A stretch of DNA of 64,000 nucleotides from Shimia_B sp038525525 (GTDB lineage: Bacteria > Pseudomonadota > Alphaproteobacteria > Rhodobacterales > Rhodobacteraceae): the NCBI GenBank assembly GCA_038525525.1, contig JBCBHO010000002.1:756902-820901 (forward strand). The letters are read 5' to 3'. Below are positions 16,610 through 24,889 of the stretch, piece by piece; within the stretch, counting starts at the first letter, position 1, and each line of letters starts with the position of its first letter. The notes below the pieces were generated by a model that saw only the letters and a program-made list of their open reading frames with translations, was not told where the DNA came from and ran no database searches. The position numbers and the translations under genes are program-made.

Positions 16610-17202
16610 AGCATCTCCTCAGCCTGCGCGAGGTCCTCTGGCGTGTTGATATTGAAGAACGCGCCGTCGTCGAAGGCGGCCGTGGCCGCCCCGTGGCTGT
16701 CGGTCCAGAGGACCACCTTGCGCAGGCCCTGGCCAAGGGCCGAGCGGAGATCTTCGCGCAGGGAGACCGGCCAGTACCCGAAGGTCGGATGCCGGTTCGT
16801 GCGTCCGCCTTCCCAGGTGGCGGAGAGCGCTATCGGCGTGGAGGCTTTCGCTGCCGCGCGCTCGAGACGCTCGGCCAGGTCCATCGGGAAAAACGGGGTG
16901 TCAGCCGCGGCCGTTACGATATGCGTCGCCCCCACCAAATGCGCCCAATCGAGCCCGGCGAGCACGCCTGCGAGGGGGCCCGGTTGATCGGCGATGCTAT
17001 CGGCGATGATAGGCAGGCCGAACGGGTAGTAGCGCCGCGCATCCCCGTTTGCGTTGATGGCAAGGCCCGCCACCTGCCCTTCAAGCCGCTCGATGACGCG
17101 ATCCATGAGCGTGCGCCCGCCAAGCTCGAGAAGGCCCTTGTCGACCCCGCCCATGCGCGCGCCCTTCCCGCCCGCGAGGATCACGCCAACGGGCAGCTTC
17201 AT
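16606..17202 (-). CDS. mobA: molybdenum cofactor guanylyltransferase MobA
   Basis: This 198-residue nucleotidyltransferase has the GTP-binding signature LAGGKGARMGGVDKGLLELG near the N terminus, the metal-binding D-x-P in AAADTPFFP, and the NINTPEDL end typical of MobA. It attaches GMP to Mo-molybdopterin, giving the bis-MGD used by DMSO-reductase-family enzymes such as formate dehydrogenases. The ATG at 17202 overlaps the fdhD stop; the longer open frame runs into fdhD coding sequence. Confidence 0.93.
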   Translation of the reverse strand: MKLPVGVILAGGKGARMGGVDKGLLELGGRTLMDRVIERLEGQVAGLAINANGDARRYYPFGLPIIADSIADQPGPLAGVLAGLDWAHLVGATHIVTAAADTPFFPMDLAERLERAAAKASTPIALSATWEGGRTNRHPTFGYWPVSLREDLRSALGQGLRKVVLWTDSHGAATAAFDDGAFFNINTPEDLAQAEEML

Positions 17203-18029
17203 GACCGGACGAGCCTCCCCGCTCCGCTCAGGCATTCATATCGCCGCCCCTTGAGCCGCCCGATGAGCGTGAGCCCCACCTGCTGCGCGATTTCCACGCC
17301 CCAGGCCGTGAAGCCCGAGCGGGATGCGAGCACGGGGATACCCATGAGCGCGCATTTGATGACCATCTCGGAGGTGAGACGGCCCGTCGTGTAGAGGATC
17401 TTGTCCGCCCCGCTCACGCTTTCCGAGCGCATCCAGCCTGCCACCTTGTCCACCGCGTTATGGCGGCCGACATCCTCCATGTAGACGAGCGGGCGATCTC
17501 GCGCGCAGAGCACCGTGCCATGGATCGCGCCAGCGGAAAGATAGAGCGATGGCGTGCGGTTGATCTTCTCGGAAAGTGTGAAGAGCCAGCTTTCCCGAAG
17601 CTCCCCGGGCGGCAGCGTCAGCCCCTCGAGCCCCGCCATCACGTCGCCGAAGACAGTCCCCACGGCACAGCCCGACGTCCGCGTTTTCTTGGCGAGCTTT
17701 GCCTCGTGGTCGGTCTCGCGGGCCGTCCGCACGACGACGGTCGCGACCTCTTCGTCGTAATCGACGCGGGTGACGTCCTCGTCCGGGGCGAGCATGCCCT
17801 GGTTCGCCAGAAAGCCCAGGGCCAGGTATTCGGGATAGTCTCCGATCGTCATTGCCGTCACGATCTCCCGCGCGTTGAGAAAGATCGTGAGCGCGCGTTC
17901 CTCCACCACACGCAGCTCGTGCGGCGCGCCCGCTGCATCGACGGCGCGCACCGTCCGTGTCAGCCCCGGGCGGTCCGGGTCCGGCGCGATGATGTAGTCC
18001 GAGGCGATATCGAGCGTGCCCATTTGCAT
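17199..18029 (-). CDS. fdhD: formate dehydrogenase accessory sulfurtransferase FdhD
   Basis: FdhD carries sulfur from the cysteine desulfurase IscS to the molybdenum or tungsten site of formate dehydrogenase. The 276-residue protein has the sulfur-carrying Cys in KTRTSGCAVGT, the family motif YMEDVGRHNAVDKVAGW, and YTTGRLTSEMVIKCALMGIP. The start is either ATG 18029 or ATG 18023 two codons later; both fit the weak ribosome site. It leads the minus-strand Moco unit fdhD-mobA-mobB-moeA-GNAT. No formate dehydrogenase gene lies in the window, so its client enzyme must be elsewhere. Confidence 0.93.
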   Translation of the reverse strand: MQMGTLDIASDYIIAPDPDRPGLTRTVRAVDAAGAPHELRVVEERALTIFLNAREIVTAMTIGDYPEYLALGFLANQGMLAPDEDVTRVDYDEEVATVVVRTARETDHEAKLAKKTRTSGCAVGTVFGDVMAGLEGLTLPPGELRESWLFTLSEKINRTPSLYLSAGAIHGTVLCARDRPLVYMEDVGRHNAVDKVAGWMRSESVSGADKILYTTGRLTSEMVIKCALMGIPVLASRSGFTAWGVEIAQQVGLTLIGRLKGRRYECLSGAGRLVRS

Positions 18030-18080
18030 CCACTCATGCTGCGAGATAGCGGTGCGGTCACGGCAGGTTAGGAGAGGATC

Positions 18081-18788
18081 GTGGGCGAGGCCACCCGGAA
18101 AGCGGCATTCACGCTGGGCGTTCGGCACGGCCTGCCCTTCATCGTGTTGCTCGTCCCCTTCGGCGCCCTTTTCGGCGTCGTTGGCACCGAAGCGGGCCTC
18201 TCGCTCGTGGAGGTCATGAGCTTTTCCATCGTGGTTGTCGCCGGTGCCGCGCAATTCACGGCCGTGGCCATGATGCAGGACGCGGTTCCCACGCTCATCG
18301 TCATCCTCACCGCGCTGGCGGTAAACCTGCGCATGGCGATGTACTCGGCAGCGCTGACCCCGCATCTCGGCCACGCGCCCTTCTGGCAGCGCGCGTTCAT
18401 TGCGTATTTCATGGTGGACCAGGCCTTTGCCCTCGCCTCCGTCACCTACGAGGAGCGGACCGACTGGTCGCTCCGGGAGAAGGTGGCCTACTATTTCGGC
18501 GTGATCGTTCCGGTGGCGCCGTGCTGGTATCTTGCCACGCTGGGCGGTGCCCTGGTCGGCGAAGCCGTCCCAGAGGCGCTGGCACTCGATTTCGCGCTGC
18601 CCATCGTTTTTCTCGCCCTGATCGCGCCCGCGCTCCGGACGGCCGCCCATGTCGCGGCGGCGGGGACATCCATCGTGGTCGCGCTCCTTCTGGCGTGGCT
18701 TCCGTTCTCACTCGGCCTGCTGGTGGCTGCCATCAGCGCGATGATCGTGGGCGCGCGCGTGGAGCTTTGGCAGGAGGCAGGGCGATGA
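18081..18788 (+). CDS. azlC: AzlC-family branched-chain amino acid exporter, large subunit
   Basis: The 235-residue integral membrane protein has the AzlC pattern: HGLPFIVLLVPFGALFGVVG, then AGAAQFTAVAMM, and NLRMAMYSAALTPHL, with about six hydrophobic helices. AzlC with the small AzlD subunit exports branched-chain or related amino acids. GTG start with GGAGAGG ten bases upstream. It is transcribed away from fdhD across a 51-base shared promoter region and overlaps azlD by four bases. Confidence 0.9.
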   Translation: MGEATRKAAFTLGVRHGLPFIVLLVPFGALFGVVGTEAGLSLVEVMSFSIVVVAGAAQFTAVAMMQDAVPTLIVILTALAVNLRMAMYSAALTPHLGHAPFWQRAFIAYFMVDQAFALASVTYEERTDWSLREKVAYYFGVIVPVAPCWYLATLGGALVGEAVPEALALDFALPIVFLALIAPALRTAAHVAAAGTSIVVALLLAWLPFSLGLLVAAISAMIVGARVELWQEAGR

Positions 18789-19114
18789 TCGACGCCCCCA
18801 CGTGGCAGATCTGGACGGTCATCATCGCGCTCGGGATCGGGAGCTATGCCTTTCGGCTGTCCTTCCTTGGCCTCATCGGCGCCCGCGCCATGCCCGTCTG
18901 GGTGCTCAGGCACCTGCGGTATACCGCGGTCGCCGTGTTGCCGGGGCTCGTGGCGCCCGCCGTCATCTGGCCCGAGGCCACGGGTGGCGCGCTCGACCCA
19001 GCCCGGCTCTCGGCCGCAATCGTCACCTGCTTGGTGGGCTACCTCAGTCGAAACGTCGTCGCAGCCGTGGGAGCGGGCGCTGCCACGCTCTACACGCTGC
19101 TCTGGCTGCTCTAG
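18785..19114 (+). CDS. azlD: AzlD-family exporter small subunit
   Basis: This 109-residue protein has three or four transmembrane helices and the AzlD features: SYAFRLSFLGLIG, LRHLRYTAVAVLPGLVAPAV and YLSRNVVAAVGAGAATL. Its ATG overlaps the azlC stop (ATGA), as expected for an obligate partner. Its TAG stop lies in a CTAG shared with the stop codon of the convergent lipoprotein gene. Confidence 0.9.
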   Translation: MIDAPTWQIWTVIIALGIGSYAFRLSFLGLIGARAMPVWVLRHLRYTAVAVLPGLVAPAVIWPEATGGALDPARLSAAIVTCLVGYLSRNVVAAVGAGAATLYTLLWLL

Positions 19115-19713
19115 AGCCTCGCCGTTTCCCAGAACTTCTCTTTGTCGGCATCATCGTCCTGACGAAACTCGAGCCTCGTGATGCCCGGCTGGTCGAGAAG
19201 CTGGTCGTGGAGCCGGTCCGGGAACCACGTGGTTTCCACCTGAAACGGCAGCCCCGGCGCGCGCGCCAGCACAGACGAGACCGATCGGGTACAGAGCGCG
19301 TCGGGCACAGGCCCTTCCTTGCGCACCTGGGCGAGGATGTATCGGGCCGTGGCTGGTGGCACCTCGGAAATCTGCAGCGTCGTCCAGAACGTGGAGCGCG
19401 TGTGGTAATCGACGAAGGCCCGCCGCGCAGGCTCGGTGATCCCGAAGATCACGTCGTGCTGTTCGGGCAGAGTGGGATGCTCGAACGTGCCAGCGGGGTC
19501 GAAGACGACCCGCTGATCGGCGTGGATGAAGAGCGCCGTGTGCGCGCCGTAATCGGAGCCGACATTGAAGGATGTGAAGACCTCGACTCGCGTTGGGCCA
19601 CGCGTTGCCACGAAGGCATTGGCCACCGCCCCAGGATCGGCGAAGACACGCCTTTTGGTCGAGCACCCGGCCAAGACGGCCGGAGCGCCCAGAAGGAACG
19701 CGCGACGATCCAC
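19111..19713 (-). CDS. hypothetical lipoprotein, 200 aa
   Basis: The N terminus MDRRAFLLGAPAVLAGCSTK has an RR pair, a hydrophobic stretch and a lipobox ending in Cys17, so it is likely a membrane-anchored lipoprotein, possibly Tat-exported. The mature part contains FNVGSDYGAHTALFIHADQR and RTVFDPAG-like segments around VVFDPAGTFEHPT, reminiscent of papain-like or amidase-fold lipoproteins with a conserved His, but I cannot assign a family. It begins six bases upstream of the oxidase subunit IV stop at 19720 (same strand), so both may be in one transcript. Confidence 0.7.
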   Translation of the reverse strand: MDRRAFLLGAPAVLAGCSTKRRVFADPGAVANAFVATRGPTRVEVFTSFNVGSDYGAHTALFIHADQRVVFDPAGTFEHPTLPEQHDVIFGITEPARRAFVDYHTRSTFWTTLQISEVPPATARYILAQVRKEGPVPDALCTRSVSSVLARAPGLPFQVETTWFPDRLHDQLLDQPGITRLEFRQDDDADKEKFWETARL

Positions 19714-19719
19714 GGGTGC

Positions 19720-19869
19720 TTAGCCGTTGACGAGATAAAGCAGGATGAGGGCCACGATGCAGATGACCATACCACGGCCGACAATGGACAAGAACTGCGC
19801 GAAGGTCTTCTCCTGGGTCTCGATATTCATCGTGCCATGCTCATGCTTTTCGGCGTGGTCGTCGGCCAT
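19720..19869 (-). CDS. aa3-type cytochrome c oxidase subunit IV, 49 aa
   Basis: This tiny single-span protein has a hydrophilic start MADDHAEKHEHGTMNIETQE and one membrane helix (MVICIVALILLYLVN), the layout of the alphaproteobacterial aa3-oxidase subunit IV that packs against subunits I and III. The ATG at 19869 is chosen because GGAGAGAG precedes it; the 14 upstream codons look non-coding. Core oxidase subunits are not in the window. The lipoprotein gene follows six bases downstream. Confidence 0.88.
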   Translation of the reverse strand: MADDHAEKHEHGTMNIETQEKTFAQFLSIVGRGMVICIVALILLYLVNG

Positions 19870-19984
19870 GGGTCTCTCTCCGTTTGACTTGGAGCTGGCA
19901 TACCGTGGCACGCAGTGCCTGTCACGGTGCCAAAGGCGCGCAGCGCGCGCTTCCGCTTGGGCACCAATCTGTTAGAAGCGCGGC

Positions 19985-20395
19985 ATGGGCGGCCAGCAGG
20001 ATCTCCAGGCTCTTTTCGCGGGAATGTCCCCGGTGCTGAACCCGGGCACCTACGGCTTCGCCACCGTCACAACGATCGAAGAAGCAACCGCGCTCACGCC
20101 CGTCATGATCATGCATGAGGCAGAGGCGATCACGGTCATCCTACGCTGGAATGCCGCGGAAGAGGCAGGGCTCACGCCGGAATTCCCCTGTTGCTGGATC
20201 ACCCTCAATATCCACTCCGCGCTCGATGCGGTGGGCTTTCTGGCGGCCATTTCCACGCGGCTCGCGGGGCTGGGGATGGGGGTCAATCCCGTGGCGGGCT
20301 TCTACCACGATCACCTCTTCCTGCCCGCCGACCGCGCGGAAGACGCCATGCAAGAACTCGCGCGGATCGTGGTCGAGGCTCAGACCGCCCGATAA
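19985..20395 (+). CDS. ACT-domain protein (ACT_3/DUF2241), 136 aa
   Basis: The protein consists of two ACT-like beta-alpha-beta modules, recognisable by GTYGFATVTTIEEA and FPCCWITLNIHSALDAVGFL, and by GMGVNPVAGFYHDHLFLPAD near the C terminus; this is the pattern of the ACT_3 (DUF2241) family. ACT domains bind small ligands such as amino acids. No enzyme is attached, and the ligand is unknown. The C terminus overlaps the convergent MBL-hydrolase gene by 16 bases. Confidence 0.8.
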   Translation: MGGQQDLQALFAGMSPVLNPGTYGFATVTTIEEATALTPVMIMHEAEAITVILRWNAAEEAGLTPEFPCCWITLNIHSALDAVGFLAAISTRLAGLGMGVNPVAGFYHDHLFLPADRAEDAMQELARIVVEAQTAR

Positions 20396-21426
20396 ACGAA
20401 GGCACCCGCCTCGTTGAGCTCCCGCGTCACCGCTCCCCGATGAAAGAGGTGCTGGCAATGGGCGAAGGCCTCCACCAGAGCGAGGCCGTATTCCCCTGTG
20501 CCGATCTCGCGCTTGAAGATCGGGAGGAACGTCTCGCCTGGCGTGCTCGGCGTCTCGAGATACGCGAGAAGCCGCCGCAAGACGCCGTGGTGATTTTCCA
20601 TCAGCTGCGTCAGGCGCAGCGGAAGCCCGTGGAACGGCCGCTTATGCCCCGGCAGCGCCAACTGCTGGGGCTGCGCGAATGAACTCAGCCGCTCGCAGGA
20701 GGCGATCCAGTCGGCGACAGGGTCCGCCTCGGGCTCGGTTGGGTATAGGCCGATATTGGGGCTGATGCCGGGGATGACCTGATCCCCGGTGATGACGAGG
20801 CCGTCATCGCGAGACCAGAACGTGGCGTGATCAGGCGCGTGTCCGGACCCAAGGCGCACGTCCCAGGTCCTGCCGCCGAAGCGGATCACATCGCCCTCAC
20901 TGAGCCGGGCATAGCCCAAAGGCATGGGCTCGACGACATCCGCGAAGTTGAAGGGACGCTCGTCCAACCGCGCCGCCAGCACAGATGCGTCCATTCCCGC
21001 CCGCTCGTAGAAACGGACTGTTTCCGGCGGATATTTCTCCTGCACGTCGAGCGTGAGCATGCGTGCCGTGAGCCACGCCGTCCGGGTCATGAAGAGCTCC
21101 GCGCCCTCCGCCTGGAAGCGCCCGGCATAGCCGACATGATCAGGATGGTGATGCGTGCAGATGACCCTTGATATGGGCTTCCCGCCCAGCGCACCGGAGC
21201 GCAAGGTCCCCAGCGCCGCCTCGCCCTTCGGCCAGCGCATGCCCGCGTCGATCAGGGTCCAGCTGTCGCCCTCGTCGAAGGCGTAGAGGTTCACGTGATC
21301 GAGCGCCATCGGCAGCGGAAACCGAAGCCAGAGGACACCCTCGGCCACCTCCACACCCGTGCCCGGGGGAGGCGGCTCCGCAACGGGATAGCTCAGGAGA
21401 GCGGCCTCCGCCTGCCGATCGCTCAT
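20380..21426 (-). CDS. metallo-beta-lactamase-fold hydrolase, 348 aa
   Basis: The zinc-binding motif is CTHHHPDHVGYAGRF, with the later ligands in LGSGHAPDHATFW, VITGDQVIPGI and ALPGHKRPF. A C-terminal winged-helix-like region (residues ~260-340) is typical of the LACTB2/glyoxalase-II-like branch that hydrolyses thioesters or nucleic acids. It lies just downstream of the acyl-CoA dehydrogenase on the same strand, which hints at acyl-CoA metabolism but does not establish a substrate. Confidence 0.85.
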   Translation of the reverse strand: MSDRQAEAALLSYPVAEPPPPGTGVEVAEGVLWLRFPLPMALDHVNLYAFDEGDSWTLIDAGMRWPKGEAALGTLRSGALGGKPISRVICTHHHPDHVGYAGRFQAEGAELFMTRTAWLTARMLTLDVQEKYPPETVRFYERAGMDASVLAARLDERPFNFADVVEPMPLGYARLSEGDVIRFGGRTWDVRLGSGHAPDHATFWSRDDGLVITGDQVIPGISPNIGLYPTEPEADPVADWIASCERLSSFAQPQQLALPGHKRPFHGLPLRLTQLMENHHGVLRRLLAYLETPSTPGETFLPIFKREIGTGEYGLALVEAFAHCQHLFHRGAVTRELNEAGAFVYRAV

Positions 21427-21466
21427 CGCGCGCCCTTCCGCGGGCCGGGCTCGCGCCCGGCAAGCG

Positions 21467-23179
21467 TCACGCGGCGAGCTCGTCTGCGGTCAGCGCATAG
21501 ATCCCCTCGGCACCGGCTTTCGCATGGACGAAATGGCCCAGATGCTGCGGCAGGAGACGCTCGATATAAAAGCGCGCCATCTTCACACGGGTCTCGTCCC
21601 CGGCCATGGCGGCCTTCAGGTGGAAATGCGCGCCGAGCACGCGGGCAAAGCCCAGCATGTACGGCACTGCGCCCGCGAAGCGATCATTCAGATCGCCTTG
21701 CGCCACGAGCCAGTCCGTCGTCTCCGAAAGCGTCTCGCAGGCGTGCCACACGGCCTTGGCAAGCTCCGGGAAGCGGGCCTTGGCCTCTTCCGCGTGGCTT
21801 TCGATCTCCTCGAAGAGCGCGTTCGCGGCCTCGCCGCCATCCATCATCTTGCGGGCCACGAGGTCCATGGCCTGGATGCCGTTGGTGCCCTCGTAGATCG
21901 TCGTGATGCGGACATCGCGGCTGTACTGCGCGGCGCCTGTCTCTTCGACGAAGCCCATGCCGCCATGGATCTGCACGCCCTGCTCGGCCACATCGATGCC
22001 CACCTCGGAGCCGAAGGACTTCGCGATGGGCGTGAGCAGCGCGGCGCGTGCCTTCCAGGCCTTGTCGCCCGTCGCGGTGGCCATGTCGATGGCTTGCGCG
22101 CAGGCCACGCCGATGCAACGCGCGGCGAAGATATCGGCCTTCATGGAGGTGAGCATGCGGCGCACGTCGGCGTGATCGACGATGGTGCCACGCCCGCCTT
22201 GGAGCATGCTTTTGCCCTGCGTGCGGTCCATGGCGTAGGCGAGCGCGTGCTGGTAGGCGCCCTCGGCCACGCCGATGCCCTGCATCCCGACACCGAGGCG
22301 GGCATTGTTCATCATGGTGAACATGCAGGCCATGCCGTTGTGCTCTTCGCCCACGAGCCAGCCGCGGGCACCGTCAAACTCCATGACACAGGTCGGCGAG
22401 CCGTGGATGCCAAGCTTGTGCTCGAGGCTAACGACGCGCAGCGAGTTGCGCTCGCCCGGCGTGCCATCCTCGTTGGGGATGAACTTCGGAACCATGAAGA
22501 GCGTGATGCCTTTGGGCCCGGGCACGCCGTCTGGAAGCCGCGCGAGCACGAGATGGCAGGTGTTCTCGACGAAATCGCTGTCACCCCAGGTGATGTAGAT
22601 CTTCTGCCCGGTGATCTTGTAGGAGCCATCGCCCTGCGGCTCGGCCTTCGTGCGCAGCGCGCCCACGTCGGAGCCCGCCTGCGGCTCGGTCAAGTTCATG
22701 GTGCCGGACCATTGCCCGCTCACCAGCTTCTCGAGGTAGATGTCCTTGAGCTGCTCGGAGGCGTGATGCTCCAGCGCCTCGATCTGACCCTGTGAGAGGA
22801 GCGGCAATAGATGCAGCGAGATGCAGGCGCCGGACATCATGTCATTCCAGGCCGACGCGACACCCATCGGGAGCCCCATGCCACCGTGCTCGGGCTGCGC
22901 GGCCATGCCGACCCAGCCGCCATCCCTGATGGCATCATAGCCTGCGGCAAAGCCCGGGGGCGTCCGAACCACGCCATTCTCGAGTTTGGCCGGGTGCACA
23001 TCGCCGTGCCGCTGGAGTGGTGCGATGATCTCATCGCACATCTTGCCCGCCTCGGTCAGCACGGCGTCGAGCAGATCGGGCTGCGCTTCGGAGAAGCGCT
23101 CCGTCGCGGCCACCGGCGCCATGGGGACCACGGCATCGAAAATAAACTGATAGTCGGAAACAGGAGAGCGGTAGGGCAT
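21467..23179 (-). CDS. acyl-CoA dehydrogenase, long form (FadE/DmdC-like), 570 aa
   Basis: This is the roughly 570-residue type of acyl-CoA dehydrogenase with a C-terminal extension. It has the FAD/substrate motifs MNLTEPQAGSDVGALRT and KIYITWGDSDF, the catalytic-base region around RITTIYEGTNGIQAMDLVAR, and QIHGGMGFVEETGAAQ. Electrons would go to ETF and the ETF-QO at 9294. GAGGAAGAG lies before the ATG. The same long architecture is used by 3-methylmercaptopropionyl-CoA dehydrogenase (DmdC) of DMSP demethylation and by general fatty-acid enzymes; sequence alone does not separate them here. Confidence 0.88.
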   Translation of the reverse strand: MPYRSPVSDYQFIFDAVVPMAPVAATERFSEAQPDLLDAVLTEAGKMCDEIIAPLQRHGDVHPAKLENGVVRTPPGFAAGYDAIRDGGWVGMAAQPEHGGMGLPMGVASAWNDMMSGACISLHLLPLLSQGQIEALEHHASEQLKDIYLEKLVSGQWSGTMNLTEPQAGSDVGALRTKAEPQGDGSYKITGQKIYITWGDSDFVENTCHLVLARLPDGVPGPKGITLFMVPKFIPNEDGTPGERNSLRVVSLEHKLGIHGSPTCVMEFDGARGWLVGEEHNGMACMFTMMNNARLGVGMQGIGVAEGAYQHALAYAMDRTQGKSMLQGGRGTIVDHADVRRMLTSMKADIFAARCIGVACAQAIDMATATGDKAWKARAALLTPIAKSFGSEVGIDVAEQGVQIHGGMGFVEETGAAQYSRDVRITTIYEGTNGIQAMDLVARKMMDGGEAANALFEEIESHAEEAKARFPELAKAVWHACETLSETTDWLVAQGDLNDRFAGAVPYMLGFARVLGAHFHLKAAMAGDETRVKMARFYIERLLPQHLGHFVHAKAGAEGIYALTADELAA

Positions 23180-23265
23180 CTCTTCCTCGCGGCTTGTGCG
23201 GATTTCACATTAGTTGACCTGCACGTTATATGCGGCCGCGAGCGAGGCAATGGAAACGCGGCGTC

Positions 23266-24195
23266 ATGACCCAAGAGCCAGAGAGCGGGACCCAGCGCCT
23301 CCACGACGTGGCGCCCGCAGCGGCGTTGCTTCGCGCCGGAGAGCTCGTCGCCTTCCCCACGGAGACAGTTTATGGCCTCGGCGCCGACGCGCTCAATCCA
23401 GCCGCCGTGGCACGTATCTTCGAGGCCAAAGACCGTCCGCGCTTCAACCCGCTCATCGTCCATGTCCCATCGCTCGCGGCGGCACGTCTGCTGGCGGACT
23501 TGCCCGACTGGGCAGAGGCACTGGCCGCAGCGTTCTGGCCCGGGGCGCTCACACTCGTGGTGCCGCATCGCGGCACTGTGCCCGATATCGTCACCGCGGG
23601 GATGGCTACCGTTGGGCTGCGCGTGCCCGCACATCCCCTTGCCCTCGCGCTTTTGCAAGCCACGGGCCCTCTTGCCGCGCCATCGGCCAATCCATCGGGC
23701 CGCGTGAGCCCGACAACGGCGGACCATGTCGTCTCCGGGCTCGACGGGCGCATCGCCGCCGTCCTCGACGGTGGCCCCGCGGAGGTGGGTCTGGAAAGCA
23801 CGATCATCGGAGGGCCGGAGCCCACGCTTCTGCGCCCGGGCGGCATCCCCGCCGAGGCCATCGAGGCCGCGCTCGGCGTGCCGCTTCTGGCCCATGCCCC
23901 TGCCGCCAACGCCCCCACCGCACCGGGACAGCTTGCCTCGCACTACGCCCCGTCCGGGGCCGTGCGGCTCGACGCGCTCACGGCGCTCGCGGGCGAAGTG
24001 CATCTCGGTTTCGGTCCGGTCTCCGGGGATGTGTCCTTGAGCGAGACAGGCGATCTGCATGAAGCGGCAGCCCGGCTCTTCGCGCTGCTTCGGAAGCTCG
24101 ACACCGGCGCGCCCATCGCCGTGGCACCGATCCCGGAAACCGGGCTTGGCGTGGCCATCAATGACAGGCTGCGGCGCGCGGCTGCCCCGCGCTAG
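23266..24195 (+). CDS. tsaC: L-threonylcarbamoyladenylate synthase (TsaC/Sua5)
   Basis: Makes threonylcarbamoyl-AMP for the t6A37 modification of ANN-decoding tRNAs. The YrdC-fold core begins GELVAFPTETVYGLGADALN and continues with KDRPRFNPLIVHV, TVGLRVPAHPLA and PLAAPSANPSGRVSPTTADH. At 309 residues it is the longer Sua5 type with a C-terminal domain joined by the linker ending in ASHYAPSGAVRL. The ATG at 23266 is preferred to an upstream ATG with an Arg-rich leader. Its stop shares a CTAG with the convergent YqgE gene. Confidence 0.92.
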   Translation: MTQEPESGTQRLHDVAPAAALLRAGELVAFPTETVYGLGADALNPAAVARIFEAKDRPRFNPLIVHVPSLAAARLLADLPDWAEALAAAFWPGALTLVVPHRGTVPDIVTAGMATVGLRVPAHPLALALLQATGPLAAPSANPSGRVSPTTADHVVSGLDGRIAAVLDGGPAEVGLESTIIGGPEPTLLRPGGIPAEAIEAALGVPLLAHAPAANAPTAPGQLASHYAPSGAVRLDALTALAGEVHLGFGPVSGDVSLSETGDLHEAAARLFALLRKLDTGAPIAVAPIPETGLGVAINDRLRRAAAPR

Positions 24196-24791
24196 GCCCG
24201 CCCGCCCTCGGCCGAAAGCAGAAGCGGATCTATCCCGAGGCTCTTCAAAGCGCCCATCCATTTGCCGCCGTGATCCTCGCCGAAGACGAAATCCGCCGTG
24301 GCCGGGCAGGTGAGCCATCCGTTGGCCGCGATCTCACCCTCGATCTGCCCGGGCCCCCACCCCGCATAGCCCAGCGCAAGCACCGAAGCCTCCGGCCCCT
24401 CGCCCCGCGCGATGTCCTCGAGGATGTCGAGCGTCGCGGTCATGCCCACCGTCCCGTCGACCTGCAGGGTGCTTTCGTTGGCGACGTAGTCGGGAGAATG
24501 CAGCACGAAGCCGCGTCCGTGTTCCACAGGTCCCCCGAAGAGGACGCGAATGTCGCGGCTTTTGTCAGTGCCTGTGATCTCGAGCTGCTCGAGGAGGTCC
24601 ACGAAGCGCACATCCTCGGCGGGTTTGTTCACGATGAGGCCCATCGCGCCCTCATCGGAATGCGCACACATGAAGATGACAGCGCGGTCAAAGCGCGGAT
24701 CACTCATGCCCGGCATGGCGATGAGAAGCTGGCCTGTGAGATCGGTCGGGGCACTCTGCTCGGTCACGCGTAATACATGCGCGCTCAACAT
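24192..24791 (-). CDS. YqgE/AlgH-family protein, 199 aa
   Basis: Family marks are LTGQLLIAMPGMSDPRFDRA, then CAHSDEGAMGLIVNKPAED, LFGGPVEHGRGFVLHS and ALGYAGWGPGQIEGEIAANG. The family (DUF179) is conserved in proteobacteria with no settled biochemical role. The first ATG is taken as the start; an in-frame GTG at 24770 would also leave the conserved core intact. The convergent tsaC stop codon overlaps its own. Confidence 0.88.
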   Translation of the reverse strand: MLSAHVLRVTEQSAPTDLTGQLLIAMPGMSDPRFDRAVIFMCAHSDEGAMGLIVNKPAEDVRFVDLLEQLEITGTDKSRDIRVLFGGPVEHGRGFVLHSPDYVANESTLQVDGTVGMTATLDILEDIARGEGPEASVLALGYAGWGPGQIEGEIAANGWLTCPATADFVFGEDHGGKWMGALKSLGIDPLLLSAEGGRA

Positions 24792-24889
24792 CGGTGCTGC
24801 AAGGGCGGCATGATCACAGGACGGCGGGAATGCGCGTGGTCCCGGATTTGTGACTCGTGTCAGCGGTAAATGCTGCCTATTTCGGCTGC

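Noticed and set aside
18030..18650. In-frame upstream extension of fdhD to 18650
   Set aside because: It runs antisense through azlC; family length and the first motif fit the start near 18029.
21524..22795. 423-codon open frame on the plus strand opposite the acyl-CoA dehydrogenase
   Set aside because: Lies entirely inside a conserved enzyme gene on the other strand; the translation is His/Gly/Leu-rich without recognisable motifs.
21467..23179. Firm assignment of the acyl-CoA dehydrogenase as DmdC of DMSP demethylation
   Set aside because: Architecture fits, and mtoX is in the same window, but no dmdB/dmdD neighbours are seen and general FadE-like enzymes share the same form.
23180..23265. 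TTGACC/TATATG promoter for tsaC
   Set aside because: The two elements are only seven bases apart, far from the usual 16-18.
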